From Verrucomicrobiota bacterium (GTDB lineage Bacteria; Verrucomicrobiota; Lentisphaeria; JABSQK01; JAJFLO01): a stretch of 64,000 nt of DNA. Below, in pieces: positions 46,003 through 56,000 of this stretch. Both the position numbers and the translations under genes were made by a program. The notes beneath the pieces are model-generated. The model worked only from the letters and a program-made list of their open reading frames with translations. It had not been told where the DNA came from and did not search any database. The first letter of the stretch is position 1. Every line of letters starts with the position of its first letter. The stretch is taken from contig JAJFLQ010000104.1 in the NCBI GenBank assembly GCA_021772615.1, positions 1 through 64,000 on the forward strand, read 5' to 3'.

Positions 46003-46635
46003 TTAGTTGGTTCGTGATACGGCTGGAACCGGTATTGCGAACGCATCTGCCTTGACGGGCTCCGCGTGGTTCTCGTCCTGGGCGATAGCCTCCTGGTCGG
46101 CCGCCGGCTCGGTGTGCGTCGATATGTCTCCTTGCGATTCGGCCATATCCTCTTCCGGTGCGGCCAATGTTGTATGGTTGGCCGGCGGCTTTTTGTCCGC
46201 CACGACAGGTGGGACGGCATCGGCGCGGGGCAACTCCAGCGATACCTGGAAGGCACTGGACGTTGCCGGGCTGCCGGTCCGGTCGACCGAAACGATAAAT
46301 GTGTTCGCGGCGTCCACGGTCGACGTTATGGTAACGCTTTCGGGGACAACGAAGGTTGGGCCATGAGTGATCCACTGCGATACCGGAACCGGCGCACCCC
46401 ACGTGTTTGTCAATCGGCCGGAACGCTCACGTGCCACGTCACGATGAATGCCGTGCATCGCTTCGATCACGGACTGCATGTCGAGGTCGACCGCATCATC
46501 CTGAGCTGCTGCAGACGGAGCCAGTACCCATGGCAATAATGCGAGACCAAGAGCGATGATGACATCGCTTCCGCTTCGGCGGAATCGCGTCCTCGATTGG
46601 CTTCGGTTGATCTTGTTGGTGTCGTGGCGTTCCAT
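46003..46635 (-). CDS. Small secreted protein upstream of the receptor kinase
   Basis: 210 residues; GGGAGG six bases before the ATG. An Arg-rich N-terminus and a hydrophobic stretch ending SAAAQ form a signal peptide. The mature protein has a short helix, a beta-rich region (FVVPESVTITSTVDAANTFIVSVDRTG) and an acidic, disordered, Pro/Ala/Glu-rich C-terminus. I recognise no family. It begins the operon with the receptor kinase (19 bp apart), the FHA activator and rpoN, so it may be a ligand-presenting or accessory protein of the kinase. Confidence 0.8.
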   Translation of the reverse strand: MERHDTNKINRSQSRTRFRRSGSDVIIALGLALLPWVLAPSAAAQDDAVDLDMQSVIEAMHGIHRDVARERSGRLTNTWGAPVPVSQWITHGPTFVVPESVTITSTVDAANTFIVSVDRTGSPATSSAFQVSLELPRADAVPPVVADKKPPANHTTLAAPEEDMAESQGDISTHTEPAADQEAIAQDENHAEPVKADAFAIPVPAVSRTN

Positions 46636-46720
46636 GGTGACCTCCCTTTAGTTGTGTGATTCATCGTGCTATGCGATTTGTCTCTAAAGGAAGATCAGCG
46701 GAACTGGCGAGATCTTATTT

Positions 46721-46737
46721 GGAAAGTGGAACTTTCC
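46721..46737. promoter_or_regulatory. Perfect 7-bp palindrome upstream of the receptor-kinase operon
   Basis: GGAAAGT, GGA, ACTTTCC, about 90 bases upstream of the first gene of the operon. The symmetry and position would suit an operator or an activator half-site pair. No matching second copy was found nearby. Confidence 0.3.
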
Positions 46738-46935
46738 GGGAATTATCATTCAACGTTTCGTTGTGCGGCTCGGAGCCATTCGACACGAATTTCACCAGCG
46801 GAACGTCATCGAAAACGGACGCCTTGTGCCACACGTCATGAACCCCACAACTTCGATGTTCAACGCGGTCGACCTCCAAGAATGACATCGCGAATAAATT
46901 CAAAATCTTATCCGCACCGGTATTAACCGGTCTTC

Positions 46936-46964
46936 TGGAGGGTCACAGGCCCCTGTGACCGCCC
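46936..46964 (+). repeat. TGGAGGG-type hairpin repeat
   Basis: TGGAGGGTCACAGG, two bases, CCTGTGACCGCCC; stem GGTCACAGG/CCTGTGACC. Confidence 0.8.
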
Positions 46965-47090
46965 GCATGTTGCGCGCACATGCAGTCAATTATTGTCGGT
47001 GACAACAACCGTCGTTGCAAACCACGGCGGACGCTGAGGACATCGTCCCTCCACGAAAAGAACATCGTATTCATAATGATCCCGCGCATT

Positions 47091-47120
47091 TTGGAGGGTC
47101 ACAGTCCTCTGTGACCGCCC
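47091..47120 (+). repeat. TGGAGGG-type hairpin repeat
   Basis: TTGGAGGGTCACAG, four bases, CTGTGACCGCCC; nearly identical to the copy at 26348 and in direct orientation to the one at 46936. Confidence 0.8.
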
Positions 47121-47398
47121 CCGTCGCCCCCGTCCCGCGCGTGACTCGTCCGGTTTCGTCATTACAAAAAACTGAGAAAAAAAACGCAACCACCGGATAA
47201 GATTTCGATTTATTGCCAGATTTAGAAGATAGATGGCCTGCGTGTGGACGCTCCTTGTTGGAGGCGTAGTTTTGTCCGATTCGCAGGTCCGACCACAACC
47301 CGCAATACTTGCAGCGTACAGATTGCCGCATTAGTTTATCGGCTCTATCAAGACGCTGTTTGTCTAACAGTACAGTGACCTTGGGGAGGAGACATTTC

Positions 47399-49324
47399 GT
47401 GACGCAAGTGATGCCGGCAAACGCCTTAGCGAAGGAAACGATTTCGCTCGGTGAGTTCAAGGGCCTCGCGTTCCATCGGGAAGGCGGCATGGGCAAGGTC
47501 TATCGCGGTCACCATCCTCAATTGGACATCCCCATCGCGGTAAAGCGGATCCGTCCGGAACTCGCCGCCCGCCCGGACATTATGCAGCGTTTTCGCCAGG
47601 AAGCGCAGACCGCGGCGAAGATCAATCATCCGAATATCGTTCGACTATTCGAATTTCGCGCTACCAATGATGACGCGTATTTCGTGATGGAGTTTCTCCA
47701 TCAAAGCCTCCGCGACGTCCTCGATGCGGCCCCAAACCGTAACCTCGATATTCCCACCGCCATCCGCTACATACGTGATGTCACACTGGCGCTGTGCGAG
47801 ATGCACCGAATGGGATTCTGCCACCGCGACGTCAAGCCGGACAACATTATGATCGCGGCAAACGGCTCGGCGAAGCTTGGCGATCTTGGCATCTGCAAAT
47901 CCCGATCATCCAGTCTCACTCGGCACGGCAGTAATATTGGGTGCCGTGAATACATGGCGCCCGAACAGTGCGAGAACGCCGAGTCCGTTGATATCGTGGC
48001 GGATATTTATTCGCTCGGCATCGTCTTCTTTGAAATGGTCACCGGGGAGCGATCATACGCAACGCGTCAGTCCAACCCCGAATCCGGTCGTTTGGACACA
48101 GAGCCGCCGAAGCGGCTCCGCGCGCACGAGGTGTATCCCGCCGTGCCCGTAGCAATCTCCGACGTCATCGATCGAATGACGGCGTGGAATTCGTCTGATA
48201 GAATTCAGACGCCGGATGCGGTTCTCGCGGCGTTGGACGCCGCATGCATTCGTCTTGGCGACGGTGACGCGGATCCTTGTGTCGCAAACGTCGATCCCGA
48301 CCAGTCAACCGACCGGCCAACCGGGCAGGATAACGCAGTTGATTCGACGACTTCGATACGGGCTGGTCACGGCGGCGGGAGGTCACCGCGCCACGGGTCA
48401 ATCGTTTGGATTGTGGCTGCGGTGTGCACAGGCATGATCATTGCAGCGGGCGTTCTGTTCTTCGCCCGGAAGCCGACGACCGAACCATCGGCAGCGCCCA
48501 CCGCTCAGGTTTCATCGATGCCCGCAAGAACGGTTGTTGTCGATCCGCCAGTCGTCGCGAGCGAAACCGACCTTATCAACCTGATTCGCGAACTCGATGC
48601 GTATGTTGGCGATCGCGCAAACGACCGGGACTACTGGACGAGTTCGCCGCGAATCTACTCCTGGTTGCCGCTTGTCGCCGGCGACACGTCTCACGCTGGA
48701 AACCGGGTCGCAGAGATCTGGACGTCTGCGTTGTTCGCGAAACTGCAGAAACGCACGGGCTGTCCGGTTGTGAATCGCAATGAGTTCGCGACGATCCTGC
48801 GTGAGCACACCGTAAACCTCAATGTATTGGCAGATCCTGTGGCGCAATTCGCACCGAAGATTCTGCCGGCAACCGTGCTTATCGCGCCTCAACTCGCCTT
48901 GTCCGGCAGCCGGGATCTGCTTCATGTCGAATTAACCGACGTGCAAACCGGAGAATACATCGACATCATTCACTTCGTACTGGCGGATGCGAACGCAATC
49001 GACAGCCTTCCTGATCGTATCGTCTCGGGTGTGACCACGGTCATGAGTGCAAATCAGTCGATACAGGGCCGGGTAAGCACGATCACCGGCCAGGATGCAT
49101 CACTGAACATTGGCCAGTGCCATGGCGTAAGCGAGGGAATGGAATTTCGGGTTTTTCACGACAGTCCACCGTACACCGCGACGTCGCTGAGCCGGCGTCA
49201 ACCCATCGGCGCCATTCAGATTATCAGCACAGGAAGATTCGACGCGGTTGGCACGCTCACGACATCGGCATCGGCTGCCGACATTAAACCAGGCATGCCG
49301 GCGCTTTACCTGGCTGCCGATTGA
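47399..49324 (+). CDS. Membrane Ser/Thr kinase with CsgG/FlgT-like C-terminal domain
   Basis: 641 residues from a GTG at 47399, chosen because GGGGAGGAG ends seven bases upstream; the ATG at 47411 is too far away. Kinase domain (about 17-280): Gly loop HREGGMGKVYRG, Lys49, HRDVKPDN (142-149), DLG (162-164) and GCREYMAPEQ. One transmembrane helix at about 334-355. The extracytoplasmic part (about 380-641) resembles the CsgG/LpoB type fold with a FlgT-C-like end (GRVSTITGQDASLNIGQCHGVSEGMEFRVF). Bacterial Hanks-type kinases often have an outside sensor domain; a CsgG-like one is unusual. The next gene, a lipoprotein, ends in a similar domain, so the two may interact. Confidence 0.9.
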   Translation: MTQVMPANALAKETISLGEFKGLAFHREGGMGKVYRGHHPQLDIPIAVKRIRPELAARPDIMQRFRQEAQTAAKINHPNIVRLFEFRATNDDAYFVMEFLHQSLRDVLDAAPNRNLDIPTAIRYIRDVTLALCEMHRMGFCHRDVKPDNIMIAANGSAKLGDLGICKSRSSSLTRHGSNIGCREYMAPEQCENAESVDIVADIYSLGIVFFEMVTGERSYATRQSNPESGRLDTEPPKRLRAHEVYPAVPVAISDVIDRMTAWNSSDRIQTPDAVLAALDAACIRLGDGDADPCVANVDPDQSTDRPTGQDNAVDSTTSIRAGHGGGRSPRHGSIVWIVAAVCTGMIIAAGVLFFARKPTTEPSAAPTAQVSSMPARTVVVDPPVVASETDLINLIRELDAYVGDRANDRDYWTSSPRIYSWLPLVAGDTSHAGNRVAEIWTSALFAKLQKRTGCPVVNRNEFATILREHTVNLNVLADPVAQFAPKILPATVLIAPQLALSGSRDLLHVELTDVQTGEYIDIIHFVLADANAIDSLPDRIVSGVTTVMSANQSIQGRVSTITGQDASLNIGQCHGVSEGMEFRVFHDSPPYTATSLSRRQPIGAIQIISTGRFDAVGTLTTSASAADIKPGMPALYLAAD

Positions 49325-49377
49325 ACCCGCGACACTATGAAAATGCACACACCAACCACGATTTCACAGAATACAGT

Positions 49378-49402
49378 TGGAGTTCACCGCTTTAGCTGTG
49401 TT
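49378..49402 (+). repeat. GGAGTTCAC-type hairpin repeat
   Basis: TTGGAGTTCACCGCTTTAGC followed by TGTG; stem GCT/AGC extended by CAC/GTG with a bulge. It lies between the kinase and the lipoprotein genes. Confidence 0.65.
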
Positions 49403-49458
49403 CGCTTGATTCAGCTCCTCACGGATGGCGAAATCGCATTATTTCGGGAGGATGACAG

Positions 49459-51648
49459 TTGAATCGAACGACCACCAAACGGGCTTCATTGGCCGGGATC
49501 ACGATCGCTATCGCGCCGTTGTTCATGATGGTTGCTTGCCGACATCTCTCCGACACCGGCGGTATACCGGCGGAAATCCCGGGTACATTCTGGAATCACT
49601 ATCTCCGCGGCCGCGCGTATGCTGCCGTGGGGAATTGGGCGGCAGCGGCGCGCGACTTCGAAACCGCCACAGGGCGCACGCCCGGCATATTCGACACCCA
49701 TGATCAGGACACACGTCGGGCACGCAAGTACGGCATGCGTTATCTGCACGACTACTTTCCTCATCGCGAATTGGGCGTGTGTTACTTCCGGCTTGGCCGA
49801 CTTGTCGATGCCGAGCAGTCCCTCCTAAATTCACTTGGAATGATCCCAACCGCGCGCACGGAGGACTACCTCAACCGGGTACGCCGTGCGCAATTGCAAC
49901 AGCGAACGGATATTCGGTCGGATGCTATCGAAATAGAGACGGATCTTCCAGAAGCCGAGCCGTGGTATACCAACCAGACCGAAATTGCCGTCAACGGCAC
50001 CGTATCAAGTCCTTACAGAATCGATCGCTTGGCGATCAACGGTGCGCGCCAGTTTATTCAACTGGCGGAAGAAACGGTAGCGATCGACGAACGCGTGACA
50101 CTCATGCCGGGACCCGCAGCTGTTATTATCGAAGCGCGCGACCTTGCCGGCAACACCATTCGCGTGGAACACAGTGTGATTGTGGACCTCGCGGCGCCGG
50201 CCGTATACGTATCGATGGGGCCAAGCGACGACCACATCACATTAACGGTGGCTGACAATTTCGCATTAGCCGACGTGCAGCTTGACGGGGTGGGGCAGGA
50301 TATCAAAGCCGGCACGGTTTCGGTTGGGATATCGTTAACGCCGGCACGGACCATTCGTTTGGATGCAACCGATAGCGCCGGAAATCGGACACGCTGGAAG
50401 CGCTCGACCAGCGCATTGAAAAAGGCCTCGCTACGAACCCGCAGCCTGCGTCGCAATCGTGATCGCGCGGAAGTCACCGTTCGCAACAATCCACGCATCG
50501 TCGTCGCGGACGTTGCGCCGGTGGGTCCCAAAGTCGTGCGCGACACGATGCCGCCGAGTATTCAGCTGAAGCCGGAGATTGAGGAAGGCGGTGTGCGCCA
50601 TACTACCGAACACGTTTTTGATATCATCGCGACCGTCAAGGATCCGGGAATGATCGCCGGTCTCTATTATTCCGTTACGCACCAGGGTAACACCGCGGTG
50701 CAACCGGTCACATTGGATGTTGAACGTCTCACGGACTACACAAAACCCCTACCACTCCAGCTCGGTTTAGGCGTAAATGATATCCTCATTTGTGCCGTTG
50801 ACCGCACCGGCAACGAACAATCGCGGTCGTTCAAAATCCACAGGCACCTCCCACCGGACCAGGATCATAGGTACCGCATCAATCTGGACACAATCATTGT
50901 GTTGGCGGACGAAGAGATCGCGCGCACCGACGATGTATCGCGTTCCCTCCGGACACCGATCAACCGACAACGCAGGCAACACACCATTCGTCTGCGCTCC
51001 GGTCAACACGACCTTAATGCGTTGATGCGACAGCACCTTCTGTCGGGCGAACCGCGACGATTCAACGTGTTGGCGCGAGATGGCGCCGTGTTTGACAGGA
51101 TAGTGCAGGAACACCTAATTTCCGGCAGCCACCTCGTCGACGAGTACCTCAACACGGTAAATCGCAATCGGCTCAGGACAGCAGATTGGCTGTTGGCGGG
51201 TCACGTCTCGGTATTTTCAGGCTCGGAATTTACGTTGCAACTGGAACTCATCGATATCGAATCGCGTGATGTGATAGAAAGTGTTTCGGTCTCTATGTCA
51301 CATGACACTGTAGCGGCTGTTACGGAAGGAATAACAGAGGCCGTGAGTCGTCTTGCAAGGCAACTTCCGGTCCTTGCCGGGACGGTGACCGATGTACGCC
51401 ATGACCGCATCGGCATATCGCTTGGCCGCGAACATCAGGTCATTCTCAATACGCGCGTGCTATTCGGTCGCACTGTTTCAGACCGATTCGACCCGCTGCC
51501 ATGGCAGCGGAATCCGTGCAGCGGCGGAGCACCATGCTGGATTCAAGGCAAAGTCAACAACGTCGAATCCGGTGGCAGTTGGACCGAGATTCGCCCAGAT
51601 AGCGAAATTGACACCATCAAAAAAGGAGACCGAGTAATCATCAGATAA
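49459..51648 (+). CDS. Lipoprotein with TPR, Ig-like and CsgG-like regions
   Basis: 729 residues from a TTG start with GGAGG seven bases upstream; no other start fits both the ribosome site and the signal peptide. The lipobox MVAC predicts lipid attachment. Residues about 50-140 contain TPR-like helices (LRGRAYAAVGNWAAAARDFE, GVCYFRLGRLVDAEQSLLNS). Two Ig-like beta regions follow (about 160-320, 340-460). The C-terminal part (about 480-729) is CsgG-like: TADWLLAGHVSVFSGSEFTLQ, then AGTVTDVRHDRIGISLG and KKGDRVIIR at the end. It follows the kinase with a similar extracytoplasmic domain by 134 bp. It may form or modulate an outer-membrane pore or assembly site; that is inference. Confidence 0.8.
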   Translation: MNRTTTKRASLAGITIAIAPLFMMVACRHLSDTGGIPAEIPGTFWNHYLRGRAYAAVGNWAAAARDFETATGRTPGIFDTHDQDTRRARKYGMRYLHDYFPHRELGVCYFRLGRLVDAEQSLLNSLGMIPTARTEDYLNRVRRAQLQQRTDIRSDAIEIETDLPEAEPWYTNQTEIAVNGTVSSPYRIDRLAINGARQFIQLAEETVAIDERVTLMPGPAAVIIEARDLAGNTIRVEHSVIVDLAAPAVYVSMGPSDDHITLTVADNFALADVQLDGVGQDIKAGTVSVGISLTPARTIRLDATDSAGNRTRWKRSTSALKKASLRTRSLRRNRDRAEVTVRNNPRIVVADVAPVGPKVVRDTMPPSIQLKPEIEEGGVRHTTEHVFDIIATVKDPGMIAGLYYSVTHQGNTAVQPVTLDVERLTDYTKPLPLQLGLGVNDILICAVDRTGNEQSRSFKIHRHLPPDQDHRYRINLDTIIVLADEEIARTDDVSRSLRTPINRQRRQHTIRLRSGQHDLNALMRQHLLSGEPRRFNVLARDGAVFDRIVQEHLISGSHLVDEYLNTVNRNRLRTADWLLAGHVSVFSGSEFTLQLELIDIESRDVIESVSVSMSHDTVAAVTEGITEAVSRLARQLPVLAGTVTDVRHDRIGISLGREHQVILNTRVLFGRTVSDRFDPLPWQRNPCSGGAPCWIQGKVNNVESGGSWTEIRPDSEIDTIKKGDRVIIR

Positions 51649-51693
51649 CAGCACTAAACCAAACAGTCGATTACAGAAAATCCACGTACTTCG

Positions 51694-51726
51694 TTGGAGT
51701 TCACAACTTCAGTTGTGGTTTTTTGA
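51694..51726 (+). terminator. GGAGTTCAC-type hairpin followed by a T-run
   Basis: TTGGAGTTCACAACT, TC, AGTTGTGGTTTTTTG: a 7-bp stem (CACAACT/AGTTGTG) followed by six Ts, 46 bases after the lipoprotein stop. This copy of the repeat family could act as a terminator. Confidence 0.65.
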
Positions 51727-51998
51727 ACGCAAAGCAAGAGAATCTAAGTAGCTGTAGAATAATCGGTAAGTACTATCCAAAAAATCACTTTTGAAAACTT
51801 TTTTTGGAAGTGGTCGATTATACATTCGTGAGACAACGTTAATGCAGTTTAGATGGGGATTTGTTTGTTGTTAAAAACATATGAACTAGAAGGGTGAAAA
51901 AGTGTTAATAAAACGAGAGAACACATTATAATATTTATCAATGATAGTAAAGTTAACATAAATCGCCAAATTAACCAGCATAACAAAGGGATTATCGG
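51727..51998. other. AT-rich intergenic region
   Basis: Clearly richer in A+T than its surroundings, with several T- and A-runs and no ORF. It leads into the beta-helix gene and probably holds its promoter; several TATAAT-like hexamers prevent a confident choice. Confidence 0.5.
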
Positions 51999-53039
51999 AT
52001 GAAATATTTAATAACGAAAATATGTGCAATCCTAGTACTTTCATTAATGACTGCAACACTACATTCGGCTGACTGGAGCGTCGGAGGTCCAACAGGCGTG
52101 GATGGTGTCAAGGTGTTCAATACGCTGCAGGAGGCGCACGACGACGCCGATGTCATGGACGGTGATACGCTTTACGTTCGTGGGGTCCAGGGTAACTACG
52201 GTGCGCTTACATTAACGAAGCGCCTAACCATATTCGGCCCCGGATACTTCCTGGGTGATAATCTCGAGACCCAGGTGTCAACCAACTGGGCGGAAACGGG
52301 GTCGATCACCTTCAACGAGGGATCGGCAGGGTCAGTACTGTCCGGCATGGTCGTTATTGGTCGTGTCCAAGTCAATGCCAATAGGATAGAGATTTCGAGG
52401 AATCATATTTCATTTAATCCCGGTCGAGACTCTCACCTTATCCGCATCGCGGACAATGTCCAGGATACTGTCATTAAGCAAAACTATATTCAAAATTATT
52501 ATGATGGCCATTTTTCCTTTCGAACTGACACGATATTGATTTCCGATGATGTTTTAAATACAAAAATTACCAATAATTATGTCTCATCTAATAGTGGTTC
52601 TTGGCGTGTGATAAAATGCCCGAAAAGTAGTACTGTTACTGTCACAAATAACACATTATCAGGTACTGTTATTATCGATAACACTGTGTCTTTTTTCGTT
52701 AATAACATTCTCCGCTGGGGTAGTGATCCTACACTGCGAAGCAATGCGGAGTATAATATCTGCAACGACACACAATTTCCCGCTACCGGTCATAATATTC
52801 AGAATACAGACATGACGCAGGTTTTCGTGCCGTCCGGTAGCGGGGACAACTGGCTCCAACTACGCGACGGCTCGCCGGCTGTCGGCACGGGTCAGAGTGG
52901 CGCGGACATGGGTACGTTCGGCGGCGCCGAACCGTATGTGTTATCCGGTCTACCGCCCATTCCCGCGGTCTATTTCTTCGAAGAGGACACCGGCGCCACC
53001 GAGCCGCATACGTTTCAGGTAAAAGCAAAGGCCCATTGA
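51999..53039 (+). CDS. Secreted right-handed beta-helix protein
   Basis: 346 residues; AAAGGG eight to ten bases before the ATG. The signal peptide ends near TLHSA. Most of the protein consists of beta-helix rungs (ITFNEGSAGSVLSGMVV, IEISRNHISF, TVIKQNYIQNY, TKITNNYVSSN, TVTNNTLSG), as in pectate-lyase-like surface proteins. The C-terminus (GAEPYVLSGLPPIPAVYFFE) is a conserved ending I associate with proteins that pair with EYFIDxDPGxGNG repeat proteins, and such a protein follows. No catalytic residues were seen. Bases 52380-52800 are markedly AT-rich compared with both ends of the gene, suggesting a mosaic or acquired segment. Confidence 0.82.
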   Translation: MKYLITKICAILVLSLMTATLHSADWSVGGPTGVDGVKVFNTLQEAHDDADVMDGDTLYVRGVQGNYGALTLTKRLTIFGPGYFLGDNLETQVSTNWAETGSITFNEGSAGSVLSGMVVIGRVQVNANRIEISRNHISFNPGRDSHLIRIADNVQDTVIKQNYIQNYYDGHFSFRTDTILISDDVLNTKITNNYVSSNSGSWRVIKCPKSSTVTVTNNTLSGTVIIDNTVSFFVNNILRWGSDPTLRSNAEYNICNDTQFPATGHNIQNTDMTQVFVPSGSGDNWLQLRDGSPAVGTGQSGADMGTFGGAEPYVLSGLPPIPAVYFFEEDTGATEPHTFQVKAKAH

Positions 53040-53067
53040 ACCGGCGACGGTTCGAATCGCTTGGGGA

Positions 53068-56000
53068 ATGAAACCAATGAAACGACTTCTCACATGGTTG
53101 CTGCATGTCGCCTGGCTCGTGTTGATGCCGTCATTGACGGCTCAGCAACAGGTCGGCGATCTGGAGTACTTTATCGATCTCGATCCGGGCTTTGGCAATG
53201 GGATTTCGGTTCCCGGCGCGGTGGCCGAGATCGTGGACCGAAGTCTGACGGTCGATACGGACACTCTCGCACCGGGTTTCCATACGCTCTACGTGCGCGC
53301 TCGGACTGAGTCGAGTCCGGCGCGGTGGAGCATGGTCCAGAGCCGGCCGATCTTCATTGCGTCCGCGATGCCGGACCTGGCCGCGATCGATCGGATCGAG
53401 TATTTCATTGATCGCGACCCGGGCTACGGCAACGGCGTGGCGGTTGATCTCTCCGGTGCCGACGGGGATGCATTCGATCGAACGGTGGCGTTTACGCCGG
53501 ATGTGACCGGGCTCGACGATGGTTTTCACACCCTGCTGATCCGTGCGCAAGACGCCTCGGGACGCTGGAGCATGGTACAGAGCCAGGTGTTTCTCATCGT
53601 GCCCGGGAACATCGTGACGCAATCGCTGACCGGTCTTGAGTACTTTGTCGACCGCGATCCCGGTTTCGGCAATGGCATAGCAATCTCGGGAGCCGGGGAT
53701 GACGTCAACGTTATGTTTACGCTGGACGACGTACCCGAACCTGGATTCCACACTGTCCACGTCCGGGCCCGCAACCTAGACAATGCATGGAGTACCATCG
53801 CGAGTCGGGTGTTTCTGGTGACATCGACCGCCCCGGTATCGCATGACATGGTCGCGCTCGAATATTTTGTCGACGACGATCCCGGATATGGCAACGGTGT
53901 CGATGTGCCGATAGCGCAAAGCGCAGTTGTTGATTCTACATTCCTCGTTGACGTGACCGGTCTCACACCTGGTTTCCATACGCTCCACGTGCGGGTCCGC
54001 AATACAGCAGGACTATGGAGTGTGTTGCAGAATCGGTTGTTCTGGATCGTCGAACCTGACGTGGACGTATCCGACATCTCCGGCTTTGAGTATTTTATCG
54101 ATCATGATCCCGGGTTCGGCAACGGCACAATGGTAACAACGGCAGGTTCCTCAATTGATACGACGTTTGCGGTGGACGTTACCGGTATCGCACCAGGGGC
54201 ACATGCACTGTATGTCCGGGCCCGGAGCGCGGCCGGTCGCTGGAGCATCGTACAAAGTAGGTTGTTCGTTGTCGAATCTGAGGTAGATCCAGTTGCCGAG
54301 CTATCGGCGATCGAATACTTCATCGATCATGACCCTGGGTTCGGCAACGGAATCGCTGTTCCGTTTGACACGGAGACCGAAGAGGTCTCGTTTGTGGTAG
54401 ACATTACCAATCTTGATCCTGGATTTCATTCCTTATATGCTCGCGCACGAAATGACATGGGGCGGTGGAGCATCGTACAAAGCAGACTCGTCTTCATCCC
54501 GCAACCGATCCCGCCGCACACCGGGATCGAATTCCTTGAGTACTTCGTCGACCGTGATCCGGGGTACGGTGGCGGTACGCAGATACCATTTGCATCCGAC
54601 AGTGAAGATTCGACCGTTGTTATCGGCGGTTTCACCGTCGGCCCGGCCGGCCTTGAGCCGGGTTTTCACACCGTATTTGTCCGTGCGCGAAATGCCGACG
54701 ACCAATGGAGCGTGATCCAGGCGCGGACCTTCTTCATTGGCCGCGAGCCACGCGTGGTCCCGGAACTTGTGCGGATCGAGTACTTCATCGACCGCGATCC
54801 CGGAGTGGGGATGGGAACGCCCGTGTCCGTAAGCGGCAGCCGCGATGTGATCACGTTCTTCACCGTCGACGCCGAAACCGCAGGTCCAGGCTGGCATACC
54901 GTGCATGTTCGCGGAGAGGACAGTGCGGGGCACTGGAGCATACTTCAAAGCCAAACGTTCGTTGTACTGCCCGCGGTTGACCATGAAACACATATCGATC
55001 GCGTCGAGTACTTTTTCGATGCCGATCCGGGGTATGCCAACGGCAGATCTGTAGCACTGCCGGTCGGCGGGATTTCGCTCGATAACGTTGATCTCACATT
55101 CCAGCCGGAAGTTCGGATGTTGCAATCCGGGTGCCACGCGCTGTATGTGCGTGCACGGGATGCAGAAGACGAGTGGAGCATCGTGCACAGCAGCCAGGTT
55201 GACATCAGCAGCGTGGCCGAGAATGCCGTCAGCATTTCCAGCGCTCACGTTGCCGAGGGGTACCGCGAATCCGTTACGCTGGACTTCGAGGTTGTTCTCA
55301 ACGAGGTCGCGGGGCGGAGCATGCCGGTGACGGTCGACTATCGCATTTCGCCCGGCAGCGCCACGCCCATTGCCGACTATCAGCCAATCACCGGCACGGT
55401 GTCGTTTCAACCCGGATCGAATCGGCAGACCATTCGCGTCGTGGTTTATCCGGATGACACGGTAGAAGCCGACGAGACCGTTATGATTCGGCTCGGCAAC
55501 CCCGCAAATGCGGTGATTGTGGACGATCGCGCAACCGGCACGATCGTTGACGTGTCGACCGTGATCGTTGCCGTCGAGAATACCGCTGATTCCGGACCCG
55601 GCTCCTTACGGCGGGCTGTTGCCAATGCACAAGACGGACAGACGATCATTTTCAATGTATCCGGTACGATTACGCTGGCGACCGGCACGTTGGTGATTAC
55701 CAGGGATCTGACGCTGTCAGGTCCCGACGACGGCGGAATCATCATTAGCGGTGGGCTGGGCAGCCGAATCTTTGACATAATCGATGCTGACGTCACGATG
55801 CGCAACCTCGTTATCCGCGACGGCAACGCCGCGGATGGCGGCGCCGTGCGCTGTGTTAACTCGCGGCTGGAGATGATGTCCTGCGGACTTACAAACAACA
55901 CGGCGACAGGCAACGGCGGCGCGATACATCATGATGGCGTTAATGGACAGCTGTCTCTGCGTGGGTGCGCGCTGTGGGGGAATCACGCGGCGTTCGACGG

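Larger units (their letters stand above)
46893..47214. mobile_element. 322-bp non-coding cassette bounded by inverted repeats (MITE-like)
   Basis: The ends AATAAATTCAAAATCTTATCCG (46893) and, inverted, AATAAATCGAAATCTTATCCG (47214 to 47194) match over about 20 bases with one gap and one change. Inside are two TGGAGGG-type hairpins (46936, 47091) and no ORF. No clear target-site duplication was seen. It lies between the divergent receptor-kinase operon and the second kinase gene. The rest of 46636-47398 shows no gene. Confidence 0.45.

Noticed and set aside
45984..46256. 91-codon N-terminal extension of the receptor kinase
   Set aside because: Very Arg/Pro/Ser-rich shadow of the preceding gene; the strong ribosome site lies before 45983.
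53161..55205. CRISPR-like periodicity
   Set aside because: The period is 222-240 bp, the units are diverged and the array is in frame: protein repeats, not CRISPR.
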